NCBI GenBank assembly: GCA_963785115.1 | Contig: CAWATY010000007.1 | Span: forward strand, 195,400-259,399 | DNA from: JACCWP01 sp963785115 | GTDB lineage: Bacteria; Actinomycetota; Actinomycetes; Propionibacteriales; Nocardioidaceae | Direction: 5' to 3' | DNA length: 64,000 nucleotides | Shown: one piece after another, positions 8,677-17,067 of the stretch | Position numbering within the stretch: the stretch's first letter is position 1 | Layout of the letters: each line of letters opens with the position of its first letter | Notes under the pieces: model-generated | Database searches by the model: none | What the model was told of the DNA's origin: nothing | What the model saw: only the letters and a program-made list of their open reading frames with translations | Translations under genes and position numbers: made by a program

Positions 8677-9570
8677 CTAGGAGGCCAGCACCCGCTCGAG
8701 CTGGGCACGCACCCGCTCGGCGTCCTCGCGGTACTTCACGACAGCACCCAGGGTGGCCGCCGCCGAGGCCAGGTCGAGCTCGTCGCGGCCGAGGGCGTGC
8801 AGTGCCCGCGCCCAGTCCAGCGTCTCGGCGACGCCGGGCGGCTTGAGCAGCTCGTCGGAGTCGCGCAGCCGGTGCACGGCGCGGGCGACCTGCTCGGCCA
8901 GTCGGGCCGGCACTTCTGGCAGCCGGGCCCGGACGATCTCGACCTCGCGGGCCAGCCCGGGGTGGTCGATCCAGTGGTAGAGGCAGCGCCGCTTGAGCGC
9001 GTCGTGCAGCTCACGGGTGCGGTTGGAGGTCAGCACGACGACGGGCGGCGGGTCGGCGGTGATCGTCCCGTGCTCGGGGATGCTCACCTGGTAGGTGGAC
9101 AGCACCTCCAGCAGGAAGGCCTCGAACTCGTCGTCGGCCCGGTCGACCTCGTCAACGAGCAGCACCGCCGGGCTGGTACGCAGCGCGCGCAGCACCGGGC
9201 GGTCGAGCAGGAACCGCTCGCCGTACAGGGACCGCTCGACGGCGTCGGTGTCCGAGTCAGAGCTCGCGCCGCCGAGGGCCTCGACGGTGCGCAGGTGCAG
9301 GATCTGGCGGGGGAAGTCCCAGTCGTACAGCGCCTGGCTCGCGTCGATGCCCTCGTAGCACTGCAGCCGGATCAGCTCGACGCCGAGCAGCTCGGCCAGC
9401 GCCTCGGCGAGCGCCGTCTTGCCAGTGCCCGGCTCGCCCTCGACCAGCAGCGGGCGGCGCATCGCCAGCGCGAGCCAGCCGGCGGTGGCCAGGCCCTCGT
9501 CGGCCAGGTAACCGGTGGCGCCCAAGCGCTCGGCGAGGACGGCGGGAGACGCGACGCTGGGATCTGGCAC
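8677..9570 (-). CDS. coxD: CoxD-like MoxR-family AAA+ ATPase
   Basis: 297 aa from GTG at 9570. It has Walker A GEPGTGKTALAEALAE, Walker B VLLVDEVDRADDEFE, sensor-1 VVLTSNRTREL and the MoxR winged segment (RRCLYHWIDHPGLAREVEIVR). In aerobic CO-dehydrogenase clusters CoxD partners with the VWA protein CoxE in maturing the active site. A much longer frame reaching 10278 adds only unrelated sequence that overlaps the divergent acetyltransferase, so the shorter start is chosen. The acetyltransferase gene begins 45 bp away on the other strand. Confidence 0.9.
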   Translation of the reverse strand: MPDPSVASPAVLAERLGATGYLADEGLATAGWLALAMRRPLLVEGEPGTGKTALAEALAELLGVELIRLQCYEGIDASQALYDWDFPRQILHLRTVEALGGASSDSDTDAVERSLYGERFLLDRPVLRALRTSPAVLLVDEVDRADDEFEAFLLEVLSTYQVSIPEHGTITADPPPVVVLTSNRTRELHDALKRRCLYHWIDHPGLAREVEIVRARLPEVPARLAEQVARAVHRLRDSDELLKPPGVAETLDWARALHALGRDELDLASAAATLGAVVKYREDAERVRAQLERVLAS

Positions 9571-9615
9571 GGCCCCATCATCGCTGCTGCCCGGCGGCTG
9601 CGGCACGCTGGTGCC

Positions 9616-10137
9616 GTGGCCCGCATCGAACCGGCCGGTCCTGAGCACGTCGCCGCGATCACCCGGATCTATGCCGCAGAGGCAACCGGGGGGCACGCCA
9701 CCTTCGACGTCGAGGGCCTCCCCGAGGCTGTGTGGGAGCAGCGCCGCCGCGATCTGCTGCCCGGCAACGCGCTGCTGGTGGCGCTCGACGAGACCGCCGA
9801 AGAAGACCGGCCGGAGGGCCGGGTGCTCGGGTACGCCTGGTCGCACCCCTACCGCCCCAAGCCCGCGTACGGGTCCACCCGGGAGACCACGGTCTACGTG
9901 CACCCCGACGCCGCCGGCCGGGGGGTGGGCACGGCGCTGTACGCGGGGTTGCTCGACCGGTTGGCCGCGGCCGGGATCCACCTGGCGGTGGCCGGCGTCG
10001 CCGAACCAAACCCGGCCAGCACCCGGCTGCACGAGCGCGCCGGGTTCGAGCGGGTGGGCACGATGGTCGAGGTCGGCTTCAAGCACGGCCGCTACCACGA
10101 CGTCACCTGGTGGCAGCGGCGGCTCGACCAGAGCTGA
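9616..10137 (+). CDS. GNAT N-acetyltransferase, phosphinothricin/amino-acid acyltransferase type
   Basis: 173 aa from GTG at 9616 (ARIEPAGPEHVAAITRIYA). The order of elements matches the PAT/MnaT branch of GNAT: ITRIYAAEA, FDVEGLPEAVWEQRRR, the acetyl-CoA loop VYVHPDAAGRGVGTALY, ASTRLHERAGFERVGT and GRYHDVTWWQRRL. These enzymes acetylate phosphinothricin, methionine sulfoximine or similar amino acids with acetyl-CoA; actual specificity cannot be read from sequence. It is divergent from coxD and has a strong hairpin 28 bp after its stop. Confidence 0.88.
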   Translation: MARIEPAGPEHVAAITRIYAAEATGGHATFDVEGLPEAVWEQRRRDLLPGNALLVALDETAEEDRPEGRVLGYAWSHPYRPKPAYGSTRETTVYVHPDAAGRGVGTALYAGLLDRLAAAGIHLAVAGVAEPNPASTRLHERAGFERVGTMVEVGFKHGRYHDVTWWQRRLDQS

Positions 10138-10163
10138 ACCCCGACCTGCCCCGACAACGACGA

Positions 10164-10494
10164 AGGCCCCTCCAAGTATGAGTTGGAGGGGCCTCGCCTT
10201 CGCGTGTGCCGCACCCGCGCTGCCGGCAAGCCGACCGCACGGATGCTCGGGGATGACGCCCCGCCACGACCCTGCCATCCGGCCACCGAAGTGACCGGGA
10301 CGCCGAGCCAGTGGTGCACCGCCCGATCAGGTCCTCGCGAGCCCGACGCCTCGTCATCAGCGCCGCCATCCGGGTCGCCCCAGATGAATGGCCCGTCGGT
10401 GTCCCGACCGGTCCGCCGACGGCTTCGTTGCGACTCCACGACCGAGTCTCCCCGGCTGCTTCACCGCCACTTCCCCGTTGGCGTGAGCAGGACA
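10164..10494 (+). repeat. 331-bp perfect direct repeat, copy 1
   Basis: Identical, as far as I can compare base by base, to 11432-11762 in the same orientation. It fills most of the 610-bp gene-free stretch between the acetyltransferase stop and mocA. It starts with an 11-bp-stem hairpin (10165-10193). Frames read through it, but none resembles a protein and all continue into unrelated flanks. There are no inverted termini and no transposase, so it is not a recognisable insertion sequence. It could be a structured RNA gene (on either strand), a regulatory element or a recent local duplication. Orientation is arbitrary. Confidence 0.85.
10165..10193. terminator. Strong hairpin at repeat edge (acetyltransferase terminator)
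   Basis: GGCCCCTCCAA and its complement form a perfect 11-bp stem around a 7-base loop. It lies 28 bp after the acetyltransferase stop, so it can end that transcript. The same hairpin recurs at 11433-11461 in repeat copy 2, where no plus-strand gene lies upstream, so it may instead be the 3' end of a minus-strand RNA covering the repeat. Confidence 0.6.
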
Positions 10495-10573
10495 GTACCC
10501 CCGCGCAGCCCTGTCCTGGCAAGGACTTCGCAGACTTTCCTGCAGCTCGTGGGACAGCGCGCGCGGACCCCCT

Positions 10574-10613
10574 GTGGACCAACCGGTGGACGGACGGTGG
10601 ACGACGCGTGGAC
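10574..10613. repeat. Phased GTGGAC iterons beside repeat copy 1
   Basis: GTGGAC occurs at 10574, 10586, 10597 and 10608, spaced 12, 11 and 11 bp, about one helical turn. Further TGTGGA cores lie at 10670 and 10694, the latter opposed to a CCCACA at 10685. Read on the minus strand the core GTCCAC is the heart of the actinobacterial DnaA box (TTGTCCACA); the best fit here is TGGTCCACA. The first three are matched in the diverged flank of repeat copy 2. Confidence 0.5.
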
Positions 10614-10747
10614 GGCGACGCGCGACGTTGCAGCAGCGCAGGTCATGGGCGCGCGGACCGTCGGTCGGCTGTGGAGACCGGCTGCCCACAAGCTGTGGAA
10701 TCTGGGCAGAATCGCGCGGCGTTGCCGTCTCAGATGTTGGACATCGG

Positions 10748-11314
10748 TCAGCGCCGATCGACGTCCTGGCCGGACGCGAGGTCGCCGCACTCGACCTCGA
10801 CGACGTCGCGTCCGGCGAGGTAGCCGCGGGCGCCGGCATCACCGCTGGCGGTGTCGGCCACGACCTGCCAGTGCGCGCGGCCGAGCAGCACCGGATGGCC
10901 CGGCCGGCCGTCGTAGACGGCGCGCGCCAACACGTCCGAACTGGCGGTCGCTGCAACCCTGGTCAGCACCTCAGCGCCGACGTCGGGGAGGTCGACCAGG
11001 TGCACGAGGGCGGCGACCGCCTCCGGCGCCAGCTGGTCGAGACCGGTCAGCCCGGCACGCAGCGAGGCGCCCATCCCGTCGGCCCAGTCGGCGGCGACGA
11101 CGAGGTCGGTGCCGCTGCCCTCCAGCAGGTCGCGCACCTCGTCGGCGGCCGCCCCCGCCACCACCCGGACGGTGTCGCACCCCCCGGCGTGCAGGACCGC
11201 GACCGCCCGCTCCACCCAGGAGTGCCCGTCGTCGGCACGCAGCAGCGCCTTGGGCCCGCCCATCCGGCGCCCGGCGCCGGCGGCGAGCAGCAGTCCCACG
11301 ACCCGGCCGTCCAC
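10748..11314 (-). CDS. mocA: MocA-like molybdenum cofactor cytidylyltransferase
   Basis: 188 aa. It opens GLLLAAGAGRRMGGPKALL, the nucleotidyltransferase loop of the MobA/MocA family, and continues with ADWADGMGASLRAGL, VDLPDVGAEVLTRV and GHPVLLGRAHW, which are MocA rather than MobA features. The reaction joins CMP to Mo-molybdopterin to give the MCD cofactor used by CO dehydrogenase/xanthine-dehydrogenase-type enzymes. It therefore supports the cox-type hydroxylase encoded at 0.7-9.6 kb. It sits alone between two identical 331-bp direct repeats. Confidence 0.9.
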   Translation of the reverse strand: MDGRVVGLLLAAGAGRRMGGPKALLRADDGHSWVERAVAVLHAGGCDTVRVVAGAAADEVRDLLEGSGTDLVVAADWADGMGASLRAGLTGLDQLAPEAVAALVHLVDLPDVGAEVLTRVAATASSDVLARAVYDGRPGHPVLLGRAHWQVVADTASGDAGARGYLAGRDVVEVECGDLASGQDVDRR

Positions 11315-11431
11315 CCGGCCGAGCCTGCCAGAGGTCCCAGACGGCCCCAGACGGCCCCAGTTGGACTAAACCGCCCCGACACGCCGCAACACGTCCGCCG
11401 CACGTTCACCGACAGCCGGTAGACATAGCAG

Positions 11432-11762
11432 AGGCCCCTCCAAGTATGAGTTGGAGGGGCCTCGCCTTCGCGTGTGCCGCACCCGCGCTGCCGGCAAGCC
11501 GACCGCACGGATGCTCGGGGATGACGCCCCGCCACGACCCTGCCATCCGGCCACCGAAGTGACCGGGACGCCGAGCCAGTGGTGCACCGCCCGATCAGGT
11601 CCTCGCGAGCCCGACGCCTCGTCATCAGCGCCGCCATCCGGGTCGCCCCAGATGAATGGCCCGTCGGTGTCCCGACCGGTCCGCCGACGGCTTCGTTGCG
11701 ACTCCACGACCGAGTCTCCCCGGCTGCTTCACCGCCACTTCCCCGTTGGCGTGAGCAGGACA
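11432..11762 (+). repeat. 331-bp perfect direct repeat, copy 2
   Basis: The second copy of the element at 10164-10494, offset by 1268 bp. It lies in the 674-bp gene-free stretch between the mocA start and the groEL terminator. The hairpin with the 11-bp stem is at 11433-11461. Left of it (11315-11431) I see only unrelated sequence. To the right, similarity to copy 1 fades quickly but resumes in phased GTGGAC motifs at 11841-11869. Confidence 0.85.
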
Positions 11763-11840
11763 CTAGACCCGCGGATCGGCGTCCGGGAGCCGGATCCGCA
11801 GATTCCCCGCAGCCGCTCCGCGCGGCGTCACCGACGGGCT

Positions 11841-11869
11841 GTGGACCGGCCGGTGGACGACCGGTGGAC
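11841..11869. repeat. Phased GTGGAC iterons beside repeat copy 2
   Basis: GTGGAC occurs at 11841, 11853 and 11864, at spacings of 12 and 11 bp, with another at 11921. The first three correspond exactly to those near copy 1 (constant offset of 1267 bp) although the sequence between them and the 331-bp core has diverged. Conserved spacing in diverged DNA suggests a protein-binding array. Confidence 0.5.
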
Positions 11870-11988
11870 GACCACGTCGCTGCGTCGGCGTGACCTTGGG
11901 GACGGCACCCTGCACACCCTGTGGACGACGCACCAGAACTGATCCGACCGTCGTCCCACCTGTCGAGACGGACGCCGGACACACGAAC

Positions 11989-12029
11989 GCCGACGGGGCG
12001 GGCCCGGCGTACGGACCCGCCCCGTCGGC
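11989..12029 (-). terminator. groEL terminator
   Basis: A 14-bp perfect stem (GCCGACGGGGCGGG with its complement at 12016-12029) closes a 13-base loop, 23 bp beyond the groEL stop on the minus strand, and is followed in that direction by a moderately T-rich stretch (GTTCGTGTGT). Confidence 0.8.
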
Positions 12030-12052
12030 GGTGTGCTGAGGTGGTGCCGGAC

Positions 12053-13681
<1,629 letters not shown>

Positions 13682-13800
13682 GTCTCCTGCGAGTCCTCAC
13701 GCGAGAGTACGGGGGGCATCCGGCGTGTCGCCCGCGACGGACGGCCCTCGACGTGGCGGTCATGTCCCGCCCGGCCGACGACCTCGACAGCACCGGTCTG

Positions 13801-13827
13801 TTGTCACTCTCGGGTCGAGAGTGCCAG
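13801..13827. promoter_or_regulatory. CIRCE operator 2 (imperfect), upstream of groEL
   Basis: TTGTCACTC, nine bases, GAGTGCCAG. The CIRCE consensus bound by HrcA is TTAGCACTC-N9-GAGTGCTAA. The inner bases CACTC/GAGTG match and the spacing is exact; outer positions deviate. It lies closer to groEL than the second box. Confidence 0.75.
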
Positions 13828-13835
13828 CGTCAGGT

Positions 13836-13862
13836 TTAGCACTCGGACCCCGAGAGTGCAAG
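13836..13862. promoter_or_regulatory. CIRCE operator 1, upstream of groEL
   Basis: TTAGCACTC, nine bases, GAGTGCAAG: the left arm is a perfect CIRCE half-site and the right arm has two deviations. This is the HrcA binding site that represses groEL at normal temperature. The two boxes together span 62 bp in the gap between groEL and the divergent LacI-type gene. Confidence 0.9.
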
Positions 13863-13941
13863 CGAGTGCCCGGCCGCGGCTCCCGGTCCGGCGGAATGCG
13901 CTTACCTGTACGCTGCCACGAGTCGGGCGAGGGGAGCGAAC

Positions 13942-15000
13942 GTGCCTCAGCGGTCGGGGACCGGCGCGGTCACCCTGCTGGACGTGGCCCGCGAGGCCGG
14001 CGTCTCGCTGGCCACCGCCTCCCGCGCGCTCAACGGCAGCACCCGGCACGTGCGGTCCGACCTGGCGGAGAAGGTCGCGGCGGCCGCCGAGCGGCTGCAC
14101 TACTCCGCCAACGCCCAGGCGCAGGCGATGGCGACCGGCCGCAGCAACGTGGTGGGGCTGATCCTCGGCGACGTCGCCGACCCGTACTTCTCCTCGATCG
14201 CGGCCGGTGCCATCCGCGCCGCCGAGGAGCGCGGCGCCGTCGTCACGATCGGATGCACCTTCGGCCGCCCCGAGCGCGAGCTCGACTACGTCTCCACGCT
14301 GCGCGGGCAGCGCGCCCGGGCCGCCGTGCTGGTCGGGAGCCGGGTCACCGACAGCACCCTGCTGGACCGCCTCGACGCCGAGCTGGGCTCCTTCGCGCGC
14401 GGCGGCGGCCGGGTGGCGATGGTCAGCCAGCGCCGGCTGCCGTACGACACCGTGGCGGTCGAGAACCGGGCCGGCGCCCGCGCCCTCGCCGAGCGGCTGG
14501 CCGGCCTCGGCTACCGGCGGTTCGCGGTGCTGGCCGGCCCCACCAACCTGGTCACCGCCCGGGACCGGCTGGCGGGCTTCCGCCAGGGGTTGGCCCGCAG
14601 CGGCGTCGAGCTGTCCGGCGACGACGTCGTGCACGGACCGTTCACCCGCGACGGGGGCCACGAGGCGGCCCTGGAGGTCCTGGCCCGCTCCTCGGACGTC
14701 GACTGCGTCTTCGCGGTCAACGACGTCATGGCGGTCGGGGCCATGGCCGCGCTGCGCGGCCACGGCGTCGGGCTCCCGGAGTCCATGGGCGTGGCGGGTT
14801 TCGACGACATCGCCACCCTGCGTGACGTGACGCCGTCGCTGACCACCGTCCGGCTGCCGCTCGAGAGCCTCGGGGCCGACGCGGTCGACCTCGTGCTGCA
14901 GCCCGCTCCCGCCGCGCCCCGGATGACGCGGGTGCGGGGCGAGGTCGTGGTGCGGGAGAGCACGCCCGGACCGAACCGCGACCCGGGCCGCGACAACTAG
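13942..15000 (+). CDS. LacI-family transcriptional regulator
   Basis: 352 aa from GTG at 13942. The N-terminal helix-turn-helix and hinge are clear (VTLLDVAREAGVSLATASRALNG, then AERLHYSANAQAQAM). The periplasmic-binding-protein-like effector domain follows (NVVGLILGDVADPYFSSIA, AVNDVMAVGAMAALRGHG, VAGFDDIA). Its effector is probably a sugar. No catabolic gene is adjacent, but three LacI-type palindromes at 25-29 kb control a sugar locus without its own regulator, and this protein is one candidate for them. Its stop overlaps the stop of the DUF222 gene on the opposite strand. Confidence 0.92.
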   Translation: MPQRSGTGAVTLLDVAREAGVSLATASRALNGSTRHVRSDLAEKVAAAAERLHYSANAQAQAMATGRSNVVGLILGDVADPYFSSIAAGAIRAAEERGAVVTIGCTFGRPERELDYVSTLRGQRARAAVLVGSRVTDSTLLDRLDAELGSFARGGGRVAMVSQRRLPYDTVAVENRAGARALAERLAGLGYRRFAVLAGPTNLVTARDRLAGFRQGLARSGVELSGDDVVHGPFTRDGGHEAALEVLARSSDVDCVFAVNDVMAVGAMAALRGHGVGLPESMGVAGFDDIATLRDVTPSLTTVRLPLESLGADAVDLVLQPAPAAPRMTRVRGEVVVRESTPGPNRDPGRDN

Positions 15001-16769
15001 CCGCGAGGGCGAGGACCGCGGTCAGCGGGATCGCCGAGTCCGGCGAGCTGGGCGGTGAGGGTGTCGATCTCGTCGTCGGGGTGTGGTGGCGCCGGTTGGT
15101 GCGGCAGGCCGTGGAGCCAGGTGAGCCATTCGGTGTCGACGGTGTGGTCGGTGGGGTCGGAGCCCGGGCCGAGGGCTGGTGGCGGCCGGCTGGTGTGGGT
15201 GGTGGTGTTGGGCAGGGTCCAGTCGATGTCGGGGGCGTTGGTCCGGTAGCTGTCGATGCCGTCGCCCCAGGGCCGGTGCGGTTTGGTCTTTGCGTGCACG
15301 CGGGGGTGGTCTTTGAGGGTGTGGCTGCGCCTGGACAGGCCTTGTCCGTTGTGCGCGGCGGTGGGGCCGCCGTGGTGGTGGTCGTGGATGTGGTCGATGT
15401 CGGCGATGGTGTCGCCGGTGAGCCGGTCGGTGTGGTCGCGCCAGGTGGTGAACTGGCGCAGCGTGCCGGTGAACCTGCGGGCGGTGGAGTCCATCTGGAC
15501 CAGCCGGCCGTCGGTCGGGTCGCAGAACAACCGGCGCAGGCTGGTGGTCGCCCCAGTTTGCTGGGCGGTGGTGATGATGTCGGTGAGGGTGTCGGCGTCG
15601 ATCGCGCCGTAGCCGCGGAGCAGGCCGGGTTCGCGGTCCAGACCGAGCCAGGTCGCCAACGACACCACCACCTGCACCTCGACATCGACCGGCACCCGCG
15701 GCTCGACGGCGGTGCCCGCCGGATGAAGGGTGGCATCGGTTTCGGCGTCGAGAGCCAGCTGGTCCGGGGGCAGATCCGCGGGGTAGGTGTCCCAGCAGCC
15801 CTCGGCGGATGCGGGATCGTCGGTGCTGGCGGCGGGTGCCGGTGGCTTGGTCGCGACCCAGGGCTCGAGCCCGTTCACTGACCGCCAGTCCGGCACCACT
15901 GAGGTGTCCTCGGCAGGTTGGTCGGCAGGTTGGTCGTCGGGCTGCTCGGTCGGCTGGTCTGTCGGCTCGGTGGGGGTGACGGCGGCTTTGCCGAGGAGGA
16001 GTTCGCAGACCAGGTCGGCGCGCAGGGTGTTCAACGGGCGGGGGTCGCCGGCCGACCGCATGGCGCGGGATGTGCGGTCGATGCGGGTGTAGATCGCCAG
16101 TGCTTCCTCGGCGCGCAGGCTGGCCCACACGGTCGCGGTGCCCTGCCACGGGTCGGACAGTCGCACGTCTCGGGTGGCCCGGGCGCGGGCGGCACGTTTC
16201 GCGGCGGCGTCGGGGTCGATCTCCAGCACACGGCGGTCGGCGGCCTTGGCCAGCTCACCGGGGGTCATCTTCCGCCGGCGGGCCTCGGCGCAGACCAGCT
16301 CGTCGACCCGCCGCTGCTGGGCGGGTTCCAGCACCCTGGTGGTCTCGATGACCCGGTTCAGCCCGGCCATCGAGACCCGGCCGGTGCCGACCAGCTCCAA
16401 CAACCGCGGATGCGACTCGACCGCGGTGGCCGCGTTCTCCACCCGGGTCCGCGCCGTCATCGTCGCCACCCCGAGGGCCTTGGCGACCTCGACCGGCACC
16501 GACCGGCCGGCCAGCTCCCCGGACAGCCCGATCTGGGCGTCCTCGGCCACCCGCCGGGCCTTCAACGCCGCGAGCTCCCGCACCTGCTCTGCTTGCGCCG
16601 CTTGGGACAGCCGCTCCAACGCACTGATCCGGTCCACCATTGTGGTGTCAGCAGTGTCGTCGACAGCAGCGGTGCTTCGATCCGTCGCCGAGCAGCGCGG
16701 CCAGTGCCGACCGGTCGCACCCGGTGGCCTCCGCCAGGGTCTCAACGACTGTTTCGAACATACGTTCAT
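14997..16769 (-). CDS. 13E12-repeat family protein, DUF222 plus HNH endonuclease domain (intact copy)
   Basis: 590 aa if started at ATG 16769 (MNVCSKQSL). DUF222 occupies roughly residues 45-260. A Thr/Asp/Gln/Pro repeat linker (TEPTDQPTEQPDDQP) follows, then the C-terminal HNH region (DIDHIHDHHHGGPTAAHNG, then RRSHTLKDHPRVHAKTK). Residues ~10-42 are out of frame relative to the decayed paralogue at 44.4-46.2 kb, where this stretch reads RAFAEATGCDRSALAALIGD. So either translation begins at ATG 16640 (MVDRISALERLSQ) or there is a one-base indel; the ATG at 16761 gives the expected MFETVVETLAEATGCDRS but hits a stop after 38 codons. The function of this multicopy actinobacterial family is not settled; DNA cleavage and LexA-controlled expression are likely. 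Confidence 0.85.
   Translation of the reverse strand: MNVCSKQSLRPWRRPPGATGRHWPRCSATDRSTAAVDDTADTTMVDRISALERLSQAAQAEQVRELAALKARRVAEDAQIGLSGELAGRSVPVEVAKALGVATMTARTRVENAATAVESHPRLLELVGTGRVSMAGLNRVIETTRVLEPAQQRRVDELVCAEARRRKMTPGELAKAADRRVLEIDPDAAAKRAARARATRDVRLSDPWQGTATVWASLRAEEALAIYTRIDRTSRAMRSAGDPRPLNTLRADLVCELLLGKAAVTPTEPTDQPTEQPDDQPADQPAEDTSVVPDWRSVNGLEPWVATKPPAPAASTDDPASAEGCWDTYPADLPPDQLALDAETDATLHPAGTAVEPRVPVDVEVQVVVSLATWLGLDREPGLLRGYGAIDADTLTDIITTAQQTGATTSLRRLFCDPTDGRLVQMDSTARRFTGTLRQFTTWRDHTDRLTGDTIADIDHIHDHHHGGPTAAHNGQGLSRRSHTLKDHPRVHAKTKPHRPWGDGIDSYRTNAPDIDWTLPNTTTHTSRPPPALGPGSDPTDHTVDTEWLTWLHGLPHQPAPPHPDDEIDTLTAQLAGLGDPADRGPRPRG
16754..16769. promoter_or_regulatory. LexA (SOS) box over the start of the DUF222/HNH gene
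   Basis: TCGAAC-ATAC-GTTCAT against the actinobacterial SOS consensus TCGAAC-N4-GTTCGA: one perfect half-site and one with two outer mismatches. The box covers both candidate start codons (16769 and 16761). Members of the M. tuberculosis 13E12 family are known to be LexA-regulated, which supports the reading. The same box occurs at 46150-46165 before the second copy. Confidence 0.75.
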
Positions 16770-16814
16770 CCTAGCATGATCGACGGACAGTGGCGAGGAC
16801 TTTCCCCAACCATG

Positions 16815-16830
16815 CTTGACGAAAGTCAAG
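16815..16830. promoter_or_regulatory. Conserved inverted repeat upstream of the DUF222/HNH gene
   Basis: CTTGAC-GAAA-GTCAAG, a perfect 6-bp palindrome with a 4-base centre. On the minus strand it includes a TTGACT that could act as a -35 element, although the best -10 is not obvious. It is preserved with its neighbourhood at 46211-46226 ahead of the decayed copy. Confidence 0.4.
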
Positions 16831-16955
16831 AAACGTCTCGCGGACTCCACCCTCGAGCTGAGCGCGAACGCCGCCTCAACCACCGCCCGCTTCAATGCCG
16901 CTTGTGCTTTTCGAATCGGCGACAGCTCCTTGCCGAGCCGACGCTCGCCACCCCC

Positions 16956-17060
16956 TCAGTCGGCCGGCGACAGCTCAGTCGGATGCGCGACCACATCAAC
17001 CATCGCCCCCGACCGCAGCACCGTCACCGCGAGCCGGCTGCCGATGGCCTCGGCGAGCAT
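16956..17060 (-). pseudogene. C-terminal remnant of an HtrA/PDZ-type serine protease gene
   Basis: A frame of about 34 residues from 17060 to the stop at 16956 reads MLAEAIGSRLAVTVLRSG followed by AMVDVVAHPTELS. This is the typical end of the PDZ domain of DegP/HtrA-like proteases (LQRLM...IG..V.VTVLRNG...V.V.P.EL). Sequence resembling the family continues back only to a few bases from the stop codon of the neighbouring binding-protein gene (17068), where it is cut off. The rest of the protease gene is missing. This is an orphan fragment marking a deletion or rearrangement junction. The remainder of the gap (16831-16955) holds nothing I recognise. Confidence 0.6.
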
Positions 17061-17067
17061 CAGCCGC

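Noticed and set aside
10164..11762. The repeats as ends of a composite transposon carrying mocA
   Set aside because: No transposase, no terminal inverted repeats inside each copy and no target duplication were seen.
10183..11942. Long frames through the 331-bp repeats as protein genes
   Set aside because: They begin in the repeat, share only the repeat-derived residues and continue into unrelated flanks. Composition is that of GC-rich shadow frames, with no motif or ribosome site.
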